64,000 nucleotides of DNA from Cytophagales bacterium (GTDB lineage: Bacteria > Bacteroidota > Bacteroidia > Cytophagales > Spirosomataceae). Both the position numbers and the translations under genes were made by a program. Below the pieces are notes generated by a model, which was not told where the DNA came from, did not search any database, and saw only the letters and a list, made by a program, of their open reading frames with translations. The number at the start of each line of letters is the position of its first letter. Position 1 is the stretch's first letter. Of the stretch, positions 44,954-54,376 are shown in pieces. The stretch covers positions 1 through 64,000 of the forward strand of contig JAAFKE010000012.1 in the NCBI GenBank assembly GCA_013298215.1. Reading direction: 5' to 3'.

Positions 44954-45874
44954 ATGGAAGATTACAATAAAATTATAGAGTCGCTTGGCGTTAAGTTCAT
45001 CAAAGCGCGGCACATTCAGATCACCCAGCCAATTACGATCAATAACTTTTACGACGTCGAAAACTCACTCTTGATTTTGTATCACGGGGCGGTGTCGTAT
45101 GGCGACCAAAAGGTAGAAGAGGGCGATATGCTCTTTATTCCAGGTGGCAAACACGCCACCGTGACCTACGGCGATGCGTCTAACCCAAAAATAGTGTCGA
45201 ACGAGGAGTTTATGACCCGCCGCGAAACCTACTGGCACGCCCAGCGAGATGCCGCCCAGATTGGGCACTTAGAGAACTCGTTTGGCTACGTTTCTTTTGA
45301 GGCAAAGGTCTTCGATTCGGTCAATTTCTTTACATCGCTCGACATTCCTCCCTTCATTATTAAAAAAGATGAGAAATTAGGGCGCGTCATCACCGACATT
45401 TTGGTCGAAGAAATCACCGATTACGTGGGCAAGGGTCGGATCATCAAAATAAAAACCGAGGAAGTCGTCATAGATATTATCCGTTATATTTTGAAGTACC
45501 GCCTTTTTGTGGAGCAATTAGTAACCAACAGTACGTACTTCAAAGACCCCCGCCTGATCGATATTTTTGCGTACATCAAAGACAACATCGGCGGCGACCT
45601 CTCCAATAAGGTGCTGGCCAACGTTGCCAATGTGTCGGAAGACTACGTGGGGCAGTATTTCAAGATGCTCACGGGCATAAACCCACAAGACTACATCGAG
45701 TACCAGCGCATGGAAGCGGCCGTAAATTTGCTACGTACCTCCAAAAAGAGCATTCGGGCCATTGGTGTGGAGGTTGGCTACAAAGACACGGCCTATTTTT
45801 GCCGCCGTTTCAAAATGATGTTCGGGATTCCAGCGGGCAAGATGCGCCGCCGCGAGTCGCTGATGAACGTATAA
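44954..45874 (+). CDS. AraC family transcriptional regulator
   Basis: 306 residues. The N-terminal half looks like a cupin-type sensor (YHGAVSYGDQKVEEGDMLFIPGGKHATV, residues about 37-66). The C-terminal 100 residues are the double helix-turn-helix of AraC (VLANVANVSEDYVGQYFKMLTGINPQDYIEYQRMEAA, then IGVEVGYKDTAYFCRRFKMMFGIPAGKMRR). Proteins of this type are conserved in Cytophagales, but the effector is unknown. The gene is alone, with a repeated palindromic site in front of it that may be its operator, and it converges with the M28 peptidase gene. Confidence 0.9.
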   Translation: MEDYNKIIESLGVKFIKARHIQITQPITINNFYDVENSLLILYHGAVSYGDQKVEEGDMLFIPGGKHATVTYGDASNPKIVSNEEFMTRRETYWHAQRDAAQIGHLENSFGYVSFEAKVFDSVNFFTSLDIPPFIIKKDEKLGRVITDILVEEITDYVGKGRIIKIKTEEVVIDIIRYILKYRLFVEQLVTNSTYFKDPRLIDIFAYIKDNIGGDLSNKVLANVANVSEDYVGQYFKMLTGINPQDYIEYQRMEAAVNLLRTSKKSIRAIGVEVGYKDTAYFCRRFKMMFGIPAGKMRRRESLMNV

Positions 45875-45885
45875 TTTGGTGGTGT

Positions 45886-47475
45886 TCAAGGCTTGTTGCT
45901 ATCTACTTTTATGCGGTCGTTGCGGTTGGTAAGCTCCCAGGCAGTATAAAAAACCAGCTTCACAATGTCGGCTTGTTTGTCGAAGAGTATCTTTTCTACG
46001 TCATCGCCTGGGCGGTGGTAGTCCTCGTGCACGCCCGTGAAATAGAAAATGACGGGTATTTTGTTTTTGGCAAAATTGTAGTGATCCGACCGGTAGTAGA
46101 AACGGTTGGGGTCGGCGGGGTCGTTGAAGGTATAATCTAAATCGTATTTTACCGACTTTGCGTTGGCCTCCTCGCTAATTCGGTGGAGATCGGACGACAA
46201 CTTGTCTGATCCGATCAAATACACGTACTTGGAGTTATTTTTGTGGGCATCGTCCACGCGGCCAATCATGTCAATATTCAGATCGCAGACCGTCTGAGCC
46301 AGCGGAATGAGCGGGTTTGCGGTGTAGTATTCCGAGCCAAAAAGTCCTTTTTCTTCGCCCGTTACGGTCATAAACAAAATGCTCCGGCGCGGGCCTTTGC
46401 CCTCGGCGCGGGCTTTGGCAAAGGCTTCGGCCAGCTCCAAAACCGACACCGTTCCCGATCCATCGTCGTCGGCACCGTTGTTTATCTCGCCCTTGCTGGT
46501 AATGCCGATGTGGTCTAAGTGCGCCGTAATAACGACCACCTCGTCTTTTTTGTCGCTGCCTTCCATAAAACCCGCCACGTTCATGCCCTCAATGATTTGG
46601 GTGGCGCGGGGAGCCAGCAATTGCACGTTTTCTTTGCTTACAATGCCAGCGGTTGGCTGGCCAGTTTCAGCTATTTGCTTGGCGGCGGCCACAAAGTCTG
46701 GTTCGGGCACGCCCAGCAGGTCGGATGCAATGGCCTTTGAGATCACAAAGACGGCGTTTCCGCTCGTTGTTTCGGCGTATTGGTTGAGCGACACCCGAAC
46801 GAATCGGTCTGACATTACCTTTTGGCGGCGCAATGCCAAGGCAAAATCCTCCTCCGCCGACACCATCAGAACGTATTTTGCCCCTTTGTTTTTGGCCAGC
46901 GTAATCTTCCGTTGCCAGCCGTCAGACTCGCCCCACCTCGATGTTTTCGTGGAGGCCGTCACCAAATATGTGCCATCTGCCTTTTGGGGTTCTCCCTCCA
47001 AAATAATGACCATTTTATTGGCCACATCAACCTTGTCGTAGTCGCTGTACCGCTGGCTTTCGATGCCGTATCCCGCAAAAACCACGGGCAGGCTTTGGGC
47101 GGAGTCCACGTTTATAACGCCCTTTATAAAAAAGTCTTGGTCGTTGTCGAACCGTTTTTTGCTATTTTTTAAGTACGTTTCGCCGTAGCCTTTGTTGTAG
47201 AGCGGGTATTTTTGCAGAAAACTCGCCGCGCCATCTTTTTCTTTGGCAATGGGGGTAAGTCCCAGTTTTTGAAAATGCTTTGTGACGTAATCGGCGGCTT
47301 TTTGGAGACCCTCCGACCCCATGTCGCGCCCGCCCAAACTGTCGGAGGCAATGATGGTCAGGTGGCGTTTTAGGTCAGCGGCTGTAATGGTCTGAGCGAA
47401 GGTGTGGGCATCGGTTTGGCTCTTTGCAGTGAGCCCAGATGCAATCAAAAAACTAAAAAGCAGTATTTTTTTCAT
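45886..47475 (-). CDS. secreted M28 family metallopeptidase
   Basis: 529 residues with a signal peptide (about 1-19). A protease-associated (PA) domain fills about residues 105-270. The M28 zinc ligands are in order: HLDHIG near 323, NNGADDDGSG near 337, TGEEKGLFGS near 375, NIDMIGR near 402 and a late His in EDYHRPGDD near 495. The fold matches aminopeptidases that remove N-terminal residues from peptides, probably in the periplasm or outside. A -7 element TACTTTTG (minus strand 47506-47499) is 24 bases upstream. Confidence 0.92.
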   Translation of the reverse strand: MKKILLFSFLIASGLTAKSQTDAHTFAQTITAADLKRHLTIIASDSLGGRDMGSEGLQKAADYVTKHFQKLGLTPIAKEKDGAASFLQKYPLYNKGYGETYLKNSKKRFDNDQDFFIKGVINVDSAQSLPVVFAGYGIESQRYSDYDKVDVANKMVIILEGEPQKADGTYLVTASTKTSRWGESDGWQRKITLAKNKGAKYVLMVSAEEDFALALRRQKVMSDRFVRVSLNQYAETTSGNAVFVISKAIASDLLGVPEPDFVAAAKQIAETGQPTAGIVSKENVQLLAPRATQIIEGMNVAGFMEGSDKKDEVVVITAHLDHIGITSKGEINNGADDDGSGTVSVLELAEAFAKARAEGKGPRRSILFMTVTGEEKGLFGSEYYTANPLIPLAQTVCDLNIDMIGRVDDAHKNNSKYVYLIGSDKLSSDLHRISEEANAKSVKYDLDYTFNDPADPNRFYYRSDHYNFAKNKIPVIFYFTGVHEDYHRPGDDVEKILFDKQADIVKLVFYTAWELTNRNDRIKVDSNKP

Positions 47476-47498
47476 AAATTGTTGTTAAACTGGTGCAA

Positions 47499-47506
47499 CA
47501 AAAGTA
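47499..47506 (-). promoter_or_regulatory. candidate -7 element for the M28 peptidase gene
   Basis: Minus-strand TACTTTTG fits TAnnTTTG and lies 24 bases before the gene start. The -33 site reads TTC rather than TTG. Confidence 0.45.
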
Positions 47507-47633
47507 ATAATTACTTGTTTGATAAGAAATATTTTTTATATTGTGCCTCAGAATGCGTGTAGACACTATTTCTGAGCCGTTTTTTCATAATTTTGCAATC
47601 CAAAAAAATTTACCACTTAATAATCAATTAAAT

Positions 47634-47855
47634 ATGTACTGGACACTCGAATTGGCCTCATACTTAGAAGACGCCCCCTGGCCCGCTACCAAAGACGAAC
47701 TGATCGATTTCGCCATCAGAACGGGCGCTCCGTTGGAGGTTGTAGAAAACCTGCAAGAACTCGAAGACGACGGCCAGCCCTACGAAAGTATCGAAGAGAT
47801 TTGGCCCGATTACCCAACCAAGGACGATTTCTTCTTTAACGAGGACGAATACTAA
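47634..47855 (+). CDS. small acidic DUF2795 protein
   Basis: 73 residues from ATG at 47634 (MYWTLELASYL); the frame open to 47541 crosses the promoter region and is not coding. The DUF2795 pattern is visible in WPATKDELIDFAIRTGAPLEVVENLQELEDDG. The C-terminus is very acidic and aromatic (DDFFFNEDEY). Function is unknown. It is a single-gene unit: a -7 element TAATTTTG lies at 47588-47595 and a strong terminator follows. Confidence 0.85.
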   Translation: MYWTLELASYLEDAPWPATKDELIDFAIRTGAPLEVVENLQELEDDGQPYESIEEIWPDYPTKDDFFFNEDEY

Positions 47856-47862
47856 AAAAAAC

Positions 47863-47898
47863 AAAAAGTGCGGTCAGGACACCCTGGCCGCACTTTTT
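47863..47898. terminator. bidirectional terminator between DUF2795 and Do protease genes
   Basis: AAAAAGTGCGG(T)CAGG and CCTG(G)CCGCACTTTTT pair over about 16 bp around an ACAC loop. A-rich and T-rich flanks are on both sides, so it can serve both convergent genes. Confidence 0.92.
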
Positions 47899-47911
47899 GT
47901 TTACTAACCAA

Positions 47912-49456
47912 TTAGAAATTCACCCTGAACGAATAAATGTCTGATGGGTATTCGGGATACAGACCCTCGATCTGCGCCTGCGACTTACCCGCCAGCGCGT
48001 CGCGGAGTTCCTTGACCGACTTCACAGGTTTTTCGTTCACTTTTGTAATCACAAAACCCGGCTCTACCCCGTAGCGGGCCAGTTTGCCTCCCTCTACTTC
48101 GGTTACTTTTACGCCGCCCGCAATGCGCGAACTGGCCAAGTTGTTTTTTTCGCGCTGGTTTAGGTCGCTAAATTGTCCGCCGAGCGCGGCCATGGCTGCC
48201 TCCGAATCGTCGGCTTTCACTATTTCGTTGCCACCTTTCAAATTGCGCAGCGTTACCTTGAAGTCCTTGATGCTGCCGTCCCGATTCACGGTCAAGTTCA
48301 CGTTTTCGCCTGGGCGTTTGCGGCCAATTAGTTCCCTAAATTTGGGTTCAGAGTCAATCATCTCGCCGTCCACCTTCACAATCACGTCGCCTACTTTAAT
48401 GCCCGCTTCTTTGGCCGCGCTGCCTTCGCCACCAAACGCCCGCACATACACACCCGAATTTATTTTAACGCCGTATTCGTCGGCTTTTTTGCTGTCCAAT
48501 TCGTCGGGTTCAATGCCAATATAGCCCCGCTGCACGTTGCCAAACTTCAAAATGTCGCTCGACACTTTCTTAACAATACTCGCTGGCACGGCAAAGGCGT
48601 AGCCCGCAAAACTACCCGTGGGGCTGGCAATGGCCGTATTTATGCCGATCAGCTCGCCGCGTAAGTTTACCAGCGCGCCGCCACTGTTTCCAGGGTTCAC
48701 CACGGCATCGGTCTGGATAAACGACTCTAACGGGGTGTCGGCGGCGCGTCCAGTGCGTTGCTGTTGTTGCTTGAACCGTTCGTTCAGAATACCAATTCCG
48801 CGCCCTTTGGCACTCACAATCCCCGCCGTAACGGTAGATTCTAAGTTGAACGGATTGCCAACCGCCACCACCCACTCGCCTACTTTTATGGCATCGGAGT
48901 TGCCGAAGGCCAGCGTTGGTAGCCCACTGGCCTGAATCTGAATCACCGCAATGTCGGTCGATGGGTCGGTTCCGATCAGTTTGGCTTTTAGTTTGCGTTT
49001 GTCGTGGAGGGTTACTTCCAGCTCTTCGGCTCCTTCTATGACGTGGTTATTGGTCACAATGTAGCCATCGTTGCTAATAATAACGCCCGAACCCGAAGAC
49101 TCCTGCGGACCTTGTTGGCCTTGGCGGAAGGGATCCTCGCCGCCGAAGAAGTCTCTGAATATGTCCATTCCGCCCATGTTGCCACCGCCCGACCGCGAGG
49201 AGCGTCCAGCGGTGTTTTTGATGTGAACCACGGCGGGTGTAGATACGTCGGCGGCGTAGGTGAAGTCGCCAGGAACACCCGAAGGCAACGGCCCACCGCC
49301 CGACGGATCTGAGGTTAAGCGCATGGCTTGGTTGGCGGCGGCGTCGTTGAGGATCACATCGCGCGTTTCGCCGATGCCCAACAACTTGACCCCGCCGATG
49401 GTTGCGGCACTTGATACCAAACCGACCAGTGCCAACGATTTCCAATTATTAATCAT
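47912..49456 (-). CDS. Do-like serine protease (HtrA/DegP family)
   Basis: 514 residues from the ATG at 49456 (MINNWKSLALVGLV), which gives a signal anchor; the frame open to 49522 is leader. The catalytic triad is visible: His in TNNHVIEGAEE near 131, Asp in DPSTDIAVIQ near 161 and Ser in VNPGNSGGALVN near 246. Two PDZ domains follow (about 300-390 and 430-514). It degrades or refolds damaged proteins in the periplasm. It sits opposite ileS. Confidence 0.93.
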   Translation of the reverse strand: MINNWKSLALVGLVSSAATIGGVKLLGIGETRDVILNDAAANQAMRLTSDPSGGGPLPSGVPGDFTYAADVSTPAVVHIKNTAGRSSRSGGGNMGGMDIFRDFFGGEDPFRQGQQGPQESSGSGVIISNDGYIVTNNHVIEGAEELEVTLHDKRKLKAKLIGTDPSTDIAVIQIQASGLPTLAFGNSDAIKVGEWVVAVGNPFNLESTVTAGIVSAKGRGIGILNERFKQQQQRTGRAADTPLESFIQTDAVVNPGNSGGALVNLRGELIGINTAIASPTGSFAGYAFAVPASIVKKVSSDILKFGNVQRGYIGIEPDELDSKKADEYGVKINSGVYVRAFGGEGSAAKEAGIKVGDVIVKVDGEMIDSEPKFRELIGRKRPGENVNLTVNRDGSIKDFKVTLRNLKGGNEIVKADDSEAAMAALGGQFSDLNQREKNNLASSRIAGGVKVTEVEGGKLARYGVEPGFVITKVNEKPVKSVKELRDALAGKSQAQIEGLYPEYPSDIYSFRVNF

Positions 49457-49611
49457 AGTCAATTTTGTTTTACTGAAATGTGGTTTTAAGTTTTGTCTTT
49501 TACGAGCAAACAGATAACGCAAAGTTGAGCCATAAGTTTTCGCAATGTACAGTTTATTAACAAATTTTAACGGGGCAAGGTTTTACAGGATTCAAAAAAC
49601 CAAAATTTCTG

Positions 49612-49619
49612 TAAATTTG
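49612..49619 (+). promoter_or_regulatory. candidate -7 element for ileS
   Basis: TAAATTTG fits TAnnTTTG, 43 bases before the ileS start, the same distance as in dnaN. A TTC lies 18 bases upstream in place of TTG. Confidence 0.55.
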
Positions 49620-49662
49620 CGCAATATCAGGCCATCAAAAGCTGATTTTTTACCAAAAAACG

Positions 49663-52600
49663 ATGAATTACAAAGAGTATAAAAGTTTGAATTATGCCGA
49701 AGTGGCAGACGAAGTACTAGCGTTTTGGAAGAACGAAAAAATCTTCGAACAATCGGTTGAAGTACGCCAAGGCCAGCCATCTTTCACGTTCTACGAAGGG
49801 CCACCGTCGGCCAATGGTACGCCTGGTATTCACCACGTGATGGCACGGACGATAAAAGATATTTTTTGCCGCTATAAAACATTACGAGGGTTTCAGGTGA
49901 AACGAAAAGGCGGCTGGGACACCCACGGCTTGCCCATTGAACTCCAGGTTGAAAAAGAACTGGGTATTAAAAAAGACGACATTGGGGTTTCGATCAGCAT
50001 AGAAGAGTACAACCAAAAATGCCGCGAGACAGTGATGCGTTTTACCGACCAGTGGAACGACGTGACCGAAAAAATGGGCTACTGGGTTGATCTGTATGAC
50101 CCATACATTACCTACAAAAACGAGTACATTGAGTCGGTTTGGCACTTGCTCAAAAAGTTTTATGACAAAGGATTACTCTACAAGGGCTTCACGATCCAGC
50201 CGTTTTCGCCAGCGGCGGGCACTGGCCTGAGTTCGCACGAACTCAACCAGCCAGGCACCTACAAAGATGTGAAAGACACCAGCATTGTGGGGATGTTTAG
50301 GGTGCAAAGCCACGACCTAAAAATGATGGGGAGCACCGAATCAGCCCCGAAAACGTATATTTTGGCCTGGACTACTACGCCCTGGACGTTGCCCGCCAAC
50401 TCGGCCCTCACGGTGGGCGCGGGCATTACGTACAGCTTGGTGCGTACTTTCAATCCGTACACCTACGAAGCTGTGCAGGTGGTTTTGGCCCAAGATTTGA
50501 TCCCCAAGTACTTTGTATCCAAGGGCCAAGACGGCGATTTCGGCGGTTTTGCGGCATCCGACAAAAAACTCGTGCCGTGGTCGGTGGTGGGTACCTGCAA
50601 AGGTGCCGACCTGGCGGGCCTGCAATACGAGCAGATGATCCCTGCGGTGCGGGTGGACGGAAATGCTTTTCGGGTAATTTTGGGCGATTTTGTGACCACC
50701 GAGGACGGCACTGGAATTGTACACACGGCACTTACTTTTGGTGCCGACGACTACCGCGTGGGGCGGCAAAACGCCATTACCCCCGTGATGGTGCGCGACG
50801 AAAACGACAAGGAGGTGCCAATTGTGAACCGCCAGGGGCGGTTTGTGGACGAGGTAGGCGAGTGGCTGCTGGCCAAAGCCGAACAGCACGGTGTGAAAAC
50901 CCATAAACCGCTCAACAAAAGTGATTTTTGGGTAAAAAACTACACCAACGAAAACGAAAAAGCCGACAACTATAAAACCACCGACGAGATCATTGCCATT
51001 GTTCTCAAATCGGAGGGGCTGGCGTTCAGAGTAGAGCGCTACGAACACACGTACCCCCACTGCTGGCGAACAGACAAACCTATTTTGTACTATCCGCTCG
51101 ACAGTTGGTTTATCAGAACCACGGCCATGAAAGACCAGTTGGTGGCCCTCAATAAGACCATTAATTGGAAACCCGAAAGCACGGGAACGGGGCGTTTTGG
51201 AAACTGGCTCGAAAACTTGGTGGACTGGAACCTGAGCCGGAGCCGTTTTTGGGGAACGCCCCTGCCGATCTGGCGCAGCGAAGACCACGAGGAGGTCTGC
51301 ATTGGCTCGGTTCAAGAACTCACAAACGCGGCCACCCACGCCCTCAAAGACAACGTACTTACGGAGCCTCAACGCGCCAAAAACCAGGCTTTTCTCGATG
51401 CCGTGGTTCGGAATGATTTCGATTTGCACCGCCCTTTCGTGGACGAGGTTTATTTGGTGTCGGCATCGGGCAAATTGATGATCCGCGAAACGGATCTGAT
51501 CGATGTGTGGTTCGACTCGGGTGCGATGCCCTACGCCCAGTGGCATTACCCGTTCGAGAACCAAGACGTTTTTAACGGTGCATACCCCGCCGATTTTATT
51601 TCTGAGGGGGTAGATCAGACGCGCGGTTGGTTTTTTACGCTCCACGCCATTGCTGGAATGTTGTTCGACAGCGTGGCGTTTAAGAACGTGGTTTCGACGG
51701 GTTTGGTGTTGGATAAAAATGGCAATAAAATGTCCAAACGCCTCGGCAACGCGGTAGATCCGTTTGAGACCATTGCCAAATACGGCCCCGATGCCACCCG
51801 GTGGTACATGATTACCAACGCCGAACCGTGGGACAACCTGCGTTTCAACTTAGACGGAATTGCCGAGGTGCAACGCAAGTTTTTTGGTACACTTTTCAAT
51901 ACCTACAATTTTTACGCACTCTATGCCAACTTAGACGGCTACAAAATCGAGCAGTTCGACCGCGTGCCACACCAAAACCTGACCGAACTCGACCGCTGGA
52001 TTTTGTCTAAACTCGTCACGTTGGTGGGCCAAGTTCAGGAGCAGTTCGACGACTATAATCCTACCAAGGCGGGGCGTTTGGTGCAAGACTTCGTGTGCGA
52101 CGATCTTTCTAATTGGTACGTGCGCCTCAACCGCCGGCGCTTCTGGAAAGGCCAACTCACCGACGACAAACGAGCGGCCTACGAAACGTTGCAGCATTGT
52201 TTGTGCGCAGTGGCGCAGTTGATGTCGCCGATCGCACCCTTTTTTGGCGATTGGCTCTACCGCAGTCTTACCCAGCACGTTCGAGACGAATCTAAACTCA
52301 AAAATACGCCCTTTCAACACGAATCGGTGCACCTGACCAACTGGTATGCTGGTTCGTTGGAGTGGATAGATGCCGACCTGGAGCAATCAATGCAACTGGC
52401 GCAAGACGTGTGCTCGTTGGTTCATTCGCTCCGAAAAAAGAACGCAATCAAAGTGCGGCAGCCGCTTTCGAGGGTATTAATCCCCGTTTTGAACGAAAAA
52501 ACGCGCCAGCAAATCCAACGCGTTGCCGCCATTATTTTGTCGGAAACCAACCTCAAGACCGTCGATTTTTTGGATGAAACCAGTGCAACGGATATTTTAA

Positions 52601-53133
52601 AGAAAAAAGTGAAGCCTAATTTTAAGGCACTCGGCCCAAAATACGGCAAAAACATGAAGGCCGTGGCCGATGCAATCGGGGCAATTAGCAACGACCAGTT
52701 GGCCATTGGGCGGTTAGAAAAAGAAGGGGTGTTGTCTATAATCGGAACGGCGTTCACGATTCAACTGTCTGACGTTGAAGTGCTTACCGAAGACGTTTCG
52801 GGTTGGCTGGTGGCCAGCGAGGGCGGCCTAACGGTGGCCTTAGACATTACCATCACCGACGAGCTACGCCAAGAAGGCATTGCCCGCGACGTGGTGAACC
52901 GGATTCAGAACCTGCGCAAAGACCGCAATTTTGACGTGACCGATCGCATTAAGCTCACCATAGAAAACAACAACCCGCAGCTTGCCCAGGCCATAGATGC
53001 CCAGCACGCTTATATTTGCGAAGAGGTGCAAGCAGAAACGCTACGCTTGGAAGCGAGCCTCGGCTTGGAGGCTACCGATATTGAAATGGACGATTTTACG
53101 TTGCGCCTAACCGTTGAGGTGGTGGCTCAATAA
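49663..53133 (+). CDS. ileS: isoleucine-tRNA ligase
   Basis: 1,156 residues. The class I signatures are the HIGH-like PSANGTPGIHHV near residue 48 and the KMSKR loop in NGNKMSKRLGN near residue 688, with the CP1 editing domain between (TTTPWTLPANSALTVG near 230, and DGTGIVHTALTFGADD). The C-terminal anticodon-binding and tail domains are long. The length is in the range of the longer, eukaryote-like IleRS rather than the 940-residue E. coli type; such enzymes are often less sensitive to mupirocin, but that is family knowledge, not shown here. It is a single-gene unit. Confidence 0.96.
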   Translation: MNYKEYKSLNYAEVADEVLAFWKNEKIFEQSVEVRQGQPSFTFYEGPPSANGTPGIHHVMARTIKDIFCRYKTLRGFQVKRKGGWDTHGLPIELQVEKELGIKKDDIGVSISIEEYNQKCRETVMRFTDQWNDVTEKMGYWVDLYDPYITYKNEYIESVWHLLKKFYDKGLLYKGFTIQPFSPAAGTGLSSHELNQPGTYKDVKDTSIVGMFRVQSHDLKMMGSTESAPKTYILAWTTTPWTLPANSALTVGAGITYSLVRTFNPYTYEAVQVVLAQDLIPKYFVSKGQDGDFGGFAASDKKLVPWSVVGTCKGADLAGLQYEQMIPAVRVDGNAFRVILGDFVTTEDGTGIVHTALTFGADDYRVGRQNAITPVMVRDENDKEVPIVNRQGRFVDEVGEWLLAKAEQHGVKTHKPLNKSDFWVKNYTNENEKADNYKTTDEIIAIVLKSEGLAFRVERYEHTYPHCWRTDKPILYYPLDSWFIRTTAMKDQLVALNKTINWKPESTGTGRFGNWLENLVDWNLSRSRFWGTPLPIWRSEDHEEVCIGSVQELTNAATHALKDNVLTEPQRAKNQAFLDAVVRNDFDLHRPFVDEVYLVSASGKLMIRETDLIDVWFDSGAMPYAQWHYPFENQDVFNGAYPADFISEGVDQTRGWFFTLHAIAGMLFDSVAFKNVVSTGLVLDKNGNKMSKRLGNAVDPFETIAKYGPDATRWYMITNAEPWDNLRFNLDGIAEVQRKFFGTLFNTYNFYALYANLDGYKIEQFDRVPHQNLTELDRWILSKLVTLVGQVQEQFDDYNPTKAGRLVQDFVCDDLSNWYVRLNRRRFWKGQLTDDKRAAYETLQHCLCAVAQLMSPIAPFFGDWLYRSLTQHVRDESKLKNTPFQHESVHLTNWYAGSLEWIDADLEQSMQLAQDVCSLVHSLRKKNAIKVRQPLSRVLIPVLNEKTRQQIQRVAAIILSETNLKTVDFLDETSATDILKKKVKPNFKALGPKYGKNMKAVADAIGAISNDQLAIGRLEKEGVLSIIGTAFTIQLSDVEVLTEDVSGWLVASEGGLTVALDITITDELRQEGIARDVVNRIQNLRKDRNFDVTDRIKLTIENNNPQLAQAIDAQHAYICEEVQAETLRLEASLGLEATDIEMDDFTLRLTVEVVAQ

Positions 53134-53140
53134 AGATACA

Positions 53141-53752
53141 CTACTGCCGCCTGCTGGTGGTGGCTACAATGCACTTTTTGGAGGCTTCGTTGATAACAAC
53201 GGAGCCCCTGCCGCGCGTTTGGCTCATACATCCGCTTTCTACAACGCGGCTTTGGGCGTAGTAGTTGCCCGTGTTTGTGGGCAAAAACCTATCTTTGGCC
53301 ACCGCCAGTTGGTTGCCTCCCGTGGGCGAGTCGTACCAGTCTACCACTGCTTCTGGTTGAACGAACGCTACGAGAGCTGGAATGGCCGAATCGCGACAAA
53401 TGATCTCACTCGTCACCAACGGCTCGGTCGGAATGAACGGGTCGCAGAGAGGTAAATTAATGGTAGTATCTTTAACCGAGGCATCGGCAAAGGTTACTTT
53501 TATCGTCACCTTATTGCTCGGAAAAGCGCGGATACCAACGATGCTGTCGCCAATTACTGTCCCGCTTTCGGGTAGTAGCGCAGCACCAATGGGTAGTGAA
53601 AAAGCAATTTTGTAGGTACTTTCGCCTAAGCATACTTTTGGGCAAACAACTTGCCGAACAGCGATTTTTTTTTGTAATGCAACTTGCGAGACGGAACAGG
53701 TAGGAGATAACGAAAAGCAAACGAAGCAGGTCACGGGGATAAGCCTATTCAT
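53141..53752 (-). CDS. small secreted protein with an Ig-like domain
   Basis: 203 residues from ATG at 53752 (MNRLIPVTCFVCFSLSPTCS, a signal peptide); the frame open to 53785 is leader. The second half has the pattern of the Ig-like repeats in the large protease at 29.3-33 kb: CRDSAIPALVAFV then VDWYDSPTGGNQLAV and YYAQSRVVESGCMSQTR. There is no clear sorting domain at the C-terminus. It starts 7 bases after ileS in opposite direction. Function is unknown; a short surface protein or a shortened relic of a larger one. Confidence 0.7.
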   Translation of the reverse strand: MNRLIPVTCFVCFSLSPTCSVSQVALQKKIAVRQVVCPKVCLGESTYKIAFSLPIGAALLPESGTVIGDSIVGIRAFPSNKVTIKVTFADASVKDTTINLPLCDPFIPTEPLVTSEIICRDSAIPALVAFVQPEAVVDWYDSPTGGNQLAVAKDRFLPTNTGNYYAQSRVVESGCMSQTRGRGSVVINEASKKCIVATTSRRQ

Positions 53753-53833
53753 AACTAAAAATAATCTTACGGGGTTAGTGAGCAATTGATTTGTACCAAT
53801 AAGTAGACGCTGAAAGGGTTTAAAAGGTTCTAA

Positions 53834-54025
53834 ATCAGCGTCCTTTTCGATTTGGCGTACTACAATTTTATTATTGAAGATACACCTAATTTTCCGAATG
53901 AGTCATTTTGGGAAGCATCAATTAGAAGTTTTTTAGAACATAAGTATACATTCAAAATATTGGAAATCGTGTTGTTCTTGTGGAAATCAAACAACACAAA
54001 TATGAGTAAACAACTTGAAAATTGA
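53834..54025 (+). pseudogene. remnant reading frame without a start
   Basis: Between a TAA at 53831-53833 and a TGA at 54023-54025 a frame of about 63 codons reads like ordinary protein (DLAYYNFIIEDTPNFPNE, then SFWEASIRSFLEHKYTF), AT-rich, with no usable start except a late ATG. It looks like the 3' end of a lost gene. I recognise no family. Confidence 0.4.
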
Positions 54026-54108
54026 CAGCATAAGCCACCCTGCAATCCTCAGCACGGTGCAATATCTGATATTTTTCTCTAAATGCACTACGCTGATCTA
54101 TATTGATG

Positions 54109-54172
54109 CTGTTCAAACTTTTTGCTAAACAGGTTTTCAAAGTCTTAACTTAACCAGTATTCAGTCAAATTC
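54109..54172 (+). repeat. 64-bp repeat, copy 2
   Basis: Gapless match to 16294-16357, 51 of 64 positions identical. The short frame seen in copy 1 is broken here by an in-frame TAA after 15 codons. It lies between two remnant reading frames in the gene-poor stretch 53753-54376. Confidence 0.55.
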
Positions 54173-54176
54173 GTAA

Positions 54177-54335
54177 AACACGCCCGCGATTTTTGGCTAT
54201 AACTACCCAGCCCAGCACGTAGAAAACTGCCTAACCCAAAGCCACACCGAAAACTCCGCTTGGGCGCTTCAAAATAGCCTGGAACTCACCGAGTTGTTGG
54301 ATCAAATACGGGTAAAAATCGCTTTTTCTGACTAA
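54177..54335 (+). pseudogene. remnant reading frame, 3' end of a lost gene
   Basis: After a TAA at 54174-54176 a frame of 52 codons with GC content like the host reads FGYNYPAQHVENCLTQ and then SAWALQNSLELTELLDQIR, ending in TAA at 54333-54335. There is no start codon in the first two thirds. It appears to be the C-terminal end of a deleted gene; the family is not recognised. Its stop codon overlaps the promoter of the next gene. Confidence 0.4.
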
Positions 54336-54340
54336 CTTTG
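54333..54340 (+). promoter_or_regulatory. candidate -7 element for the second asnB-like gene
   Basis: TAACTTTG fits TAnnTTTG and lies 36 bases before the TTG start. No TTG is at the right -33 distance. Confidence 0.5.
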
Positions 54341-54376
54341 CCTCTCAGAAATGTGTGAACTTAACCTCTCTTTATT

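Noticed and set aside
50341-51645. 434-codon open frame antisense to ileS
   Set aside because: It lies wholly within the ileS coding region, has a low-complexity His/Arg/Val-rich translation and no domain. It is a shadow of codon bias.
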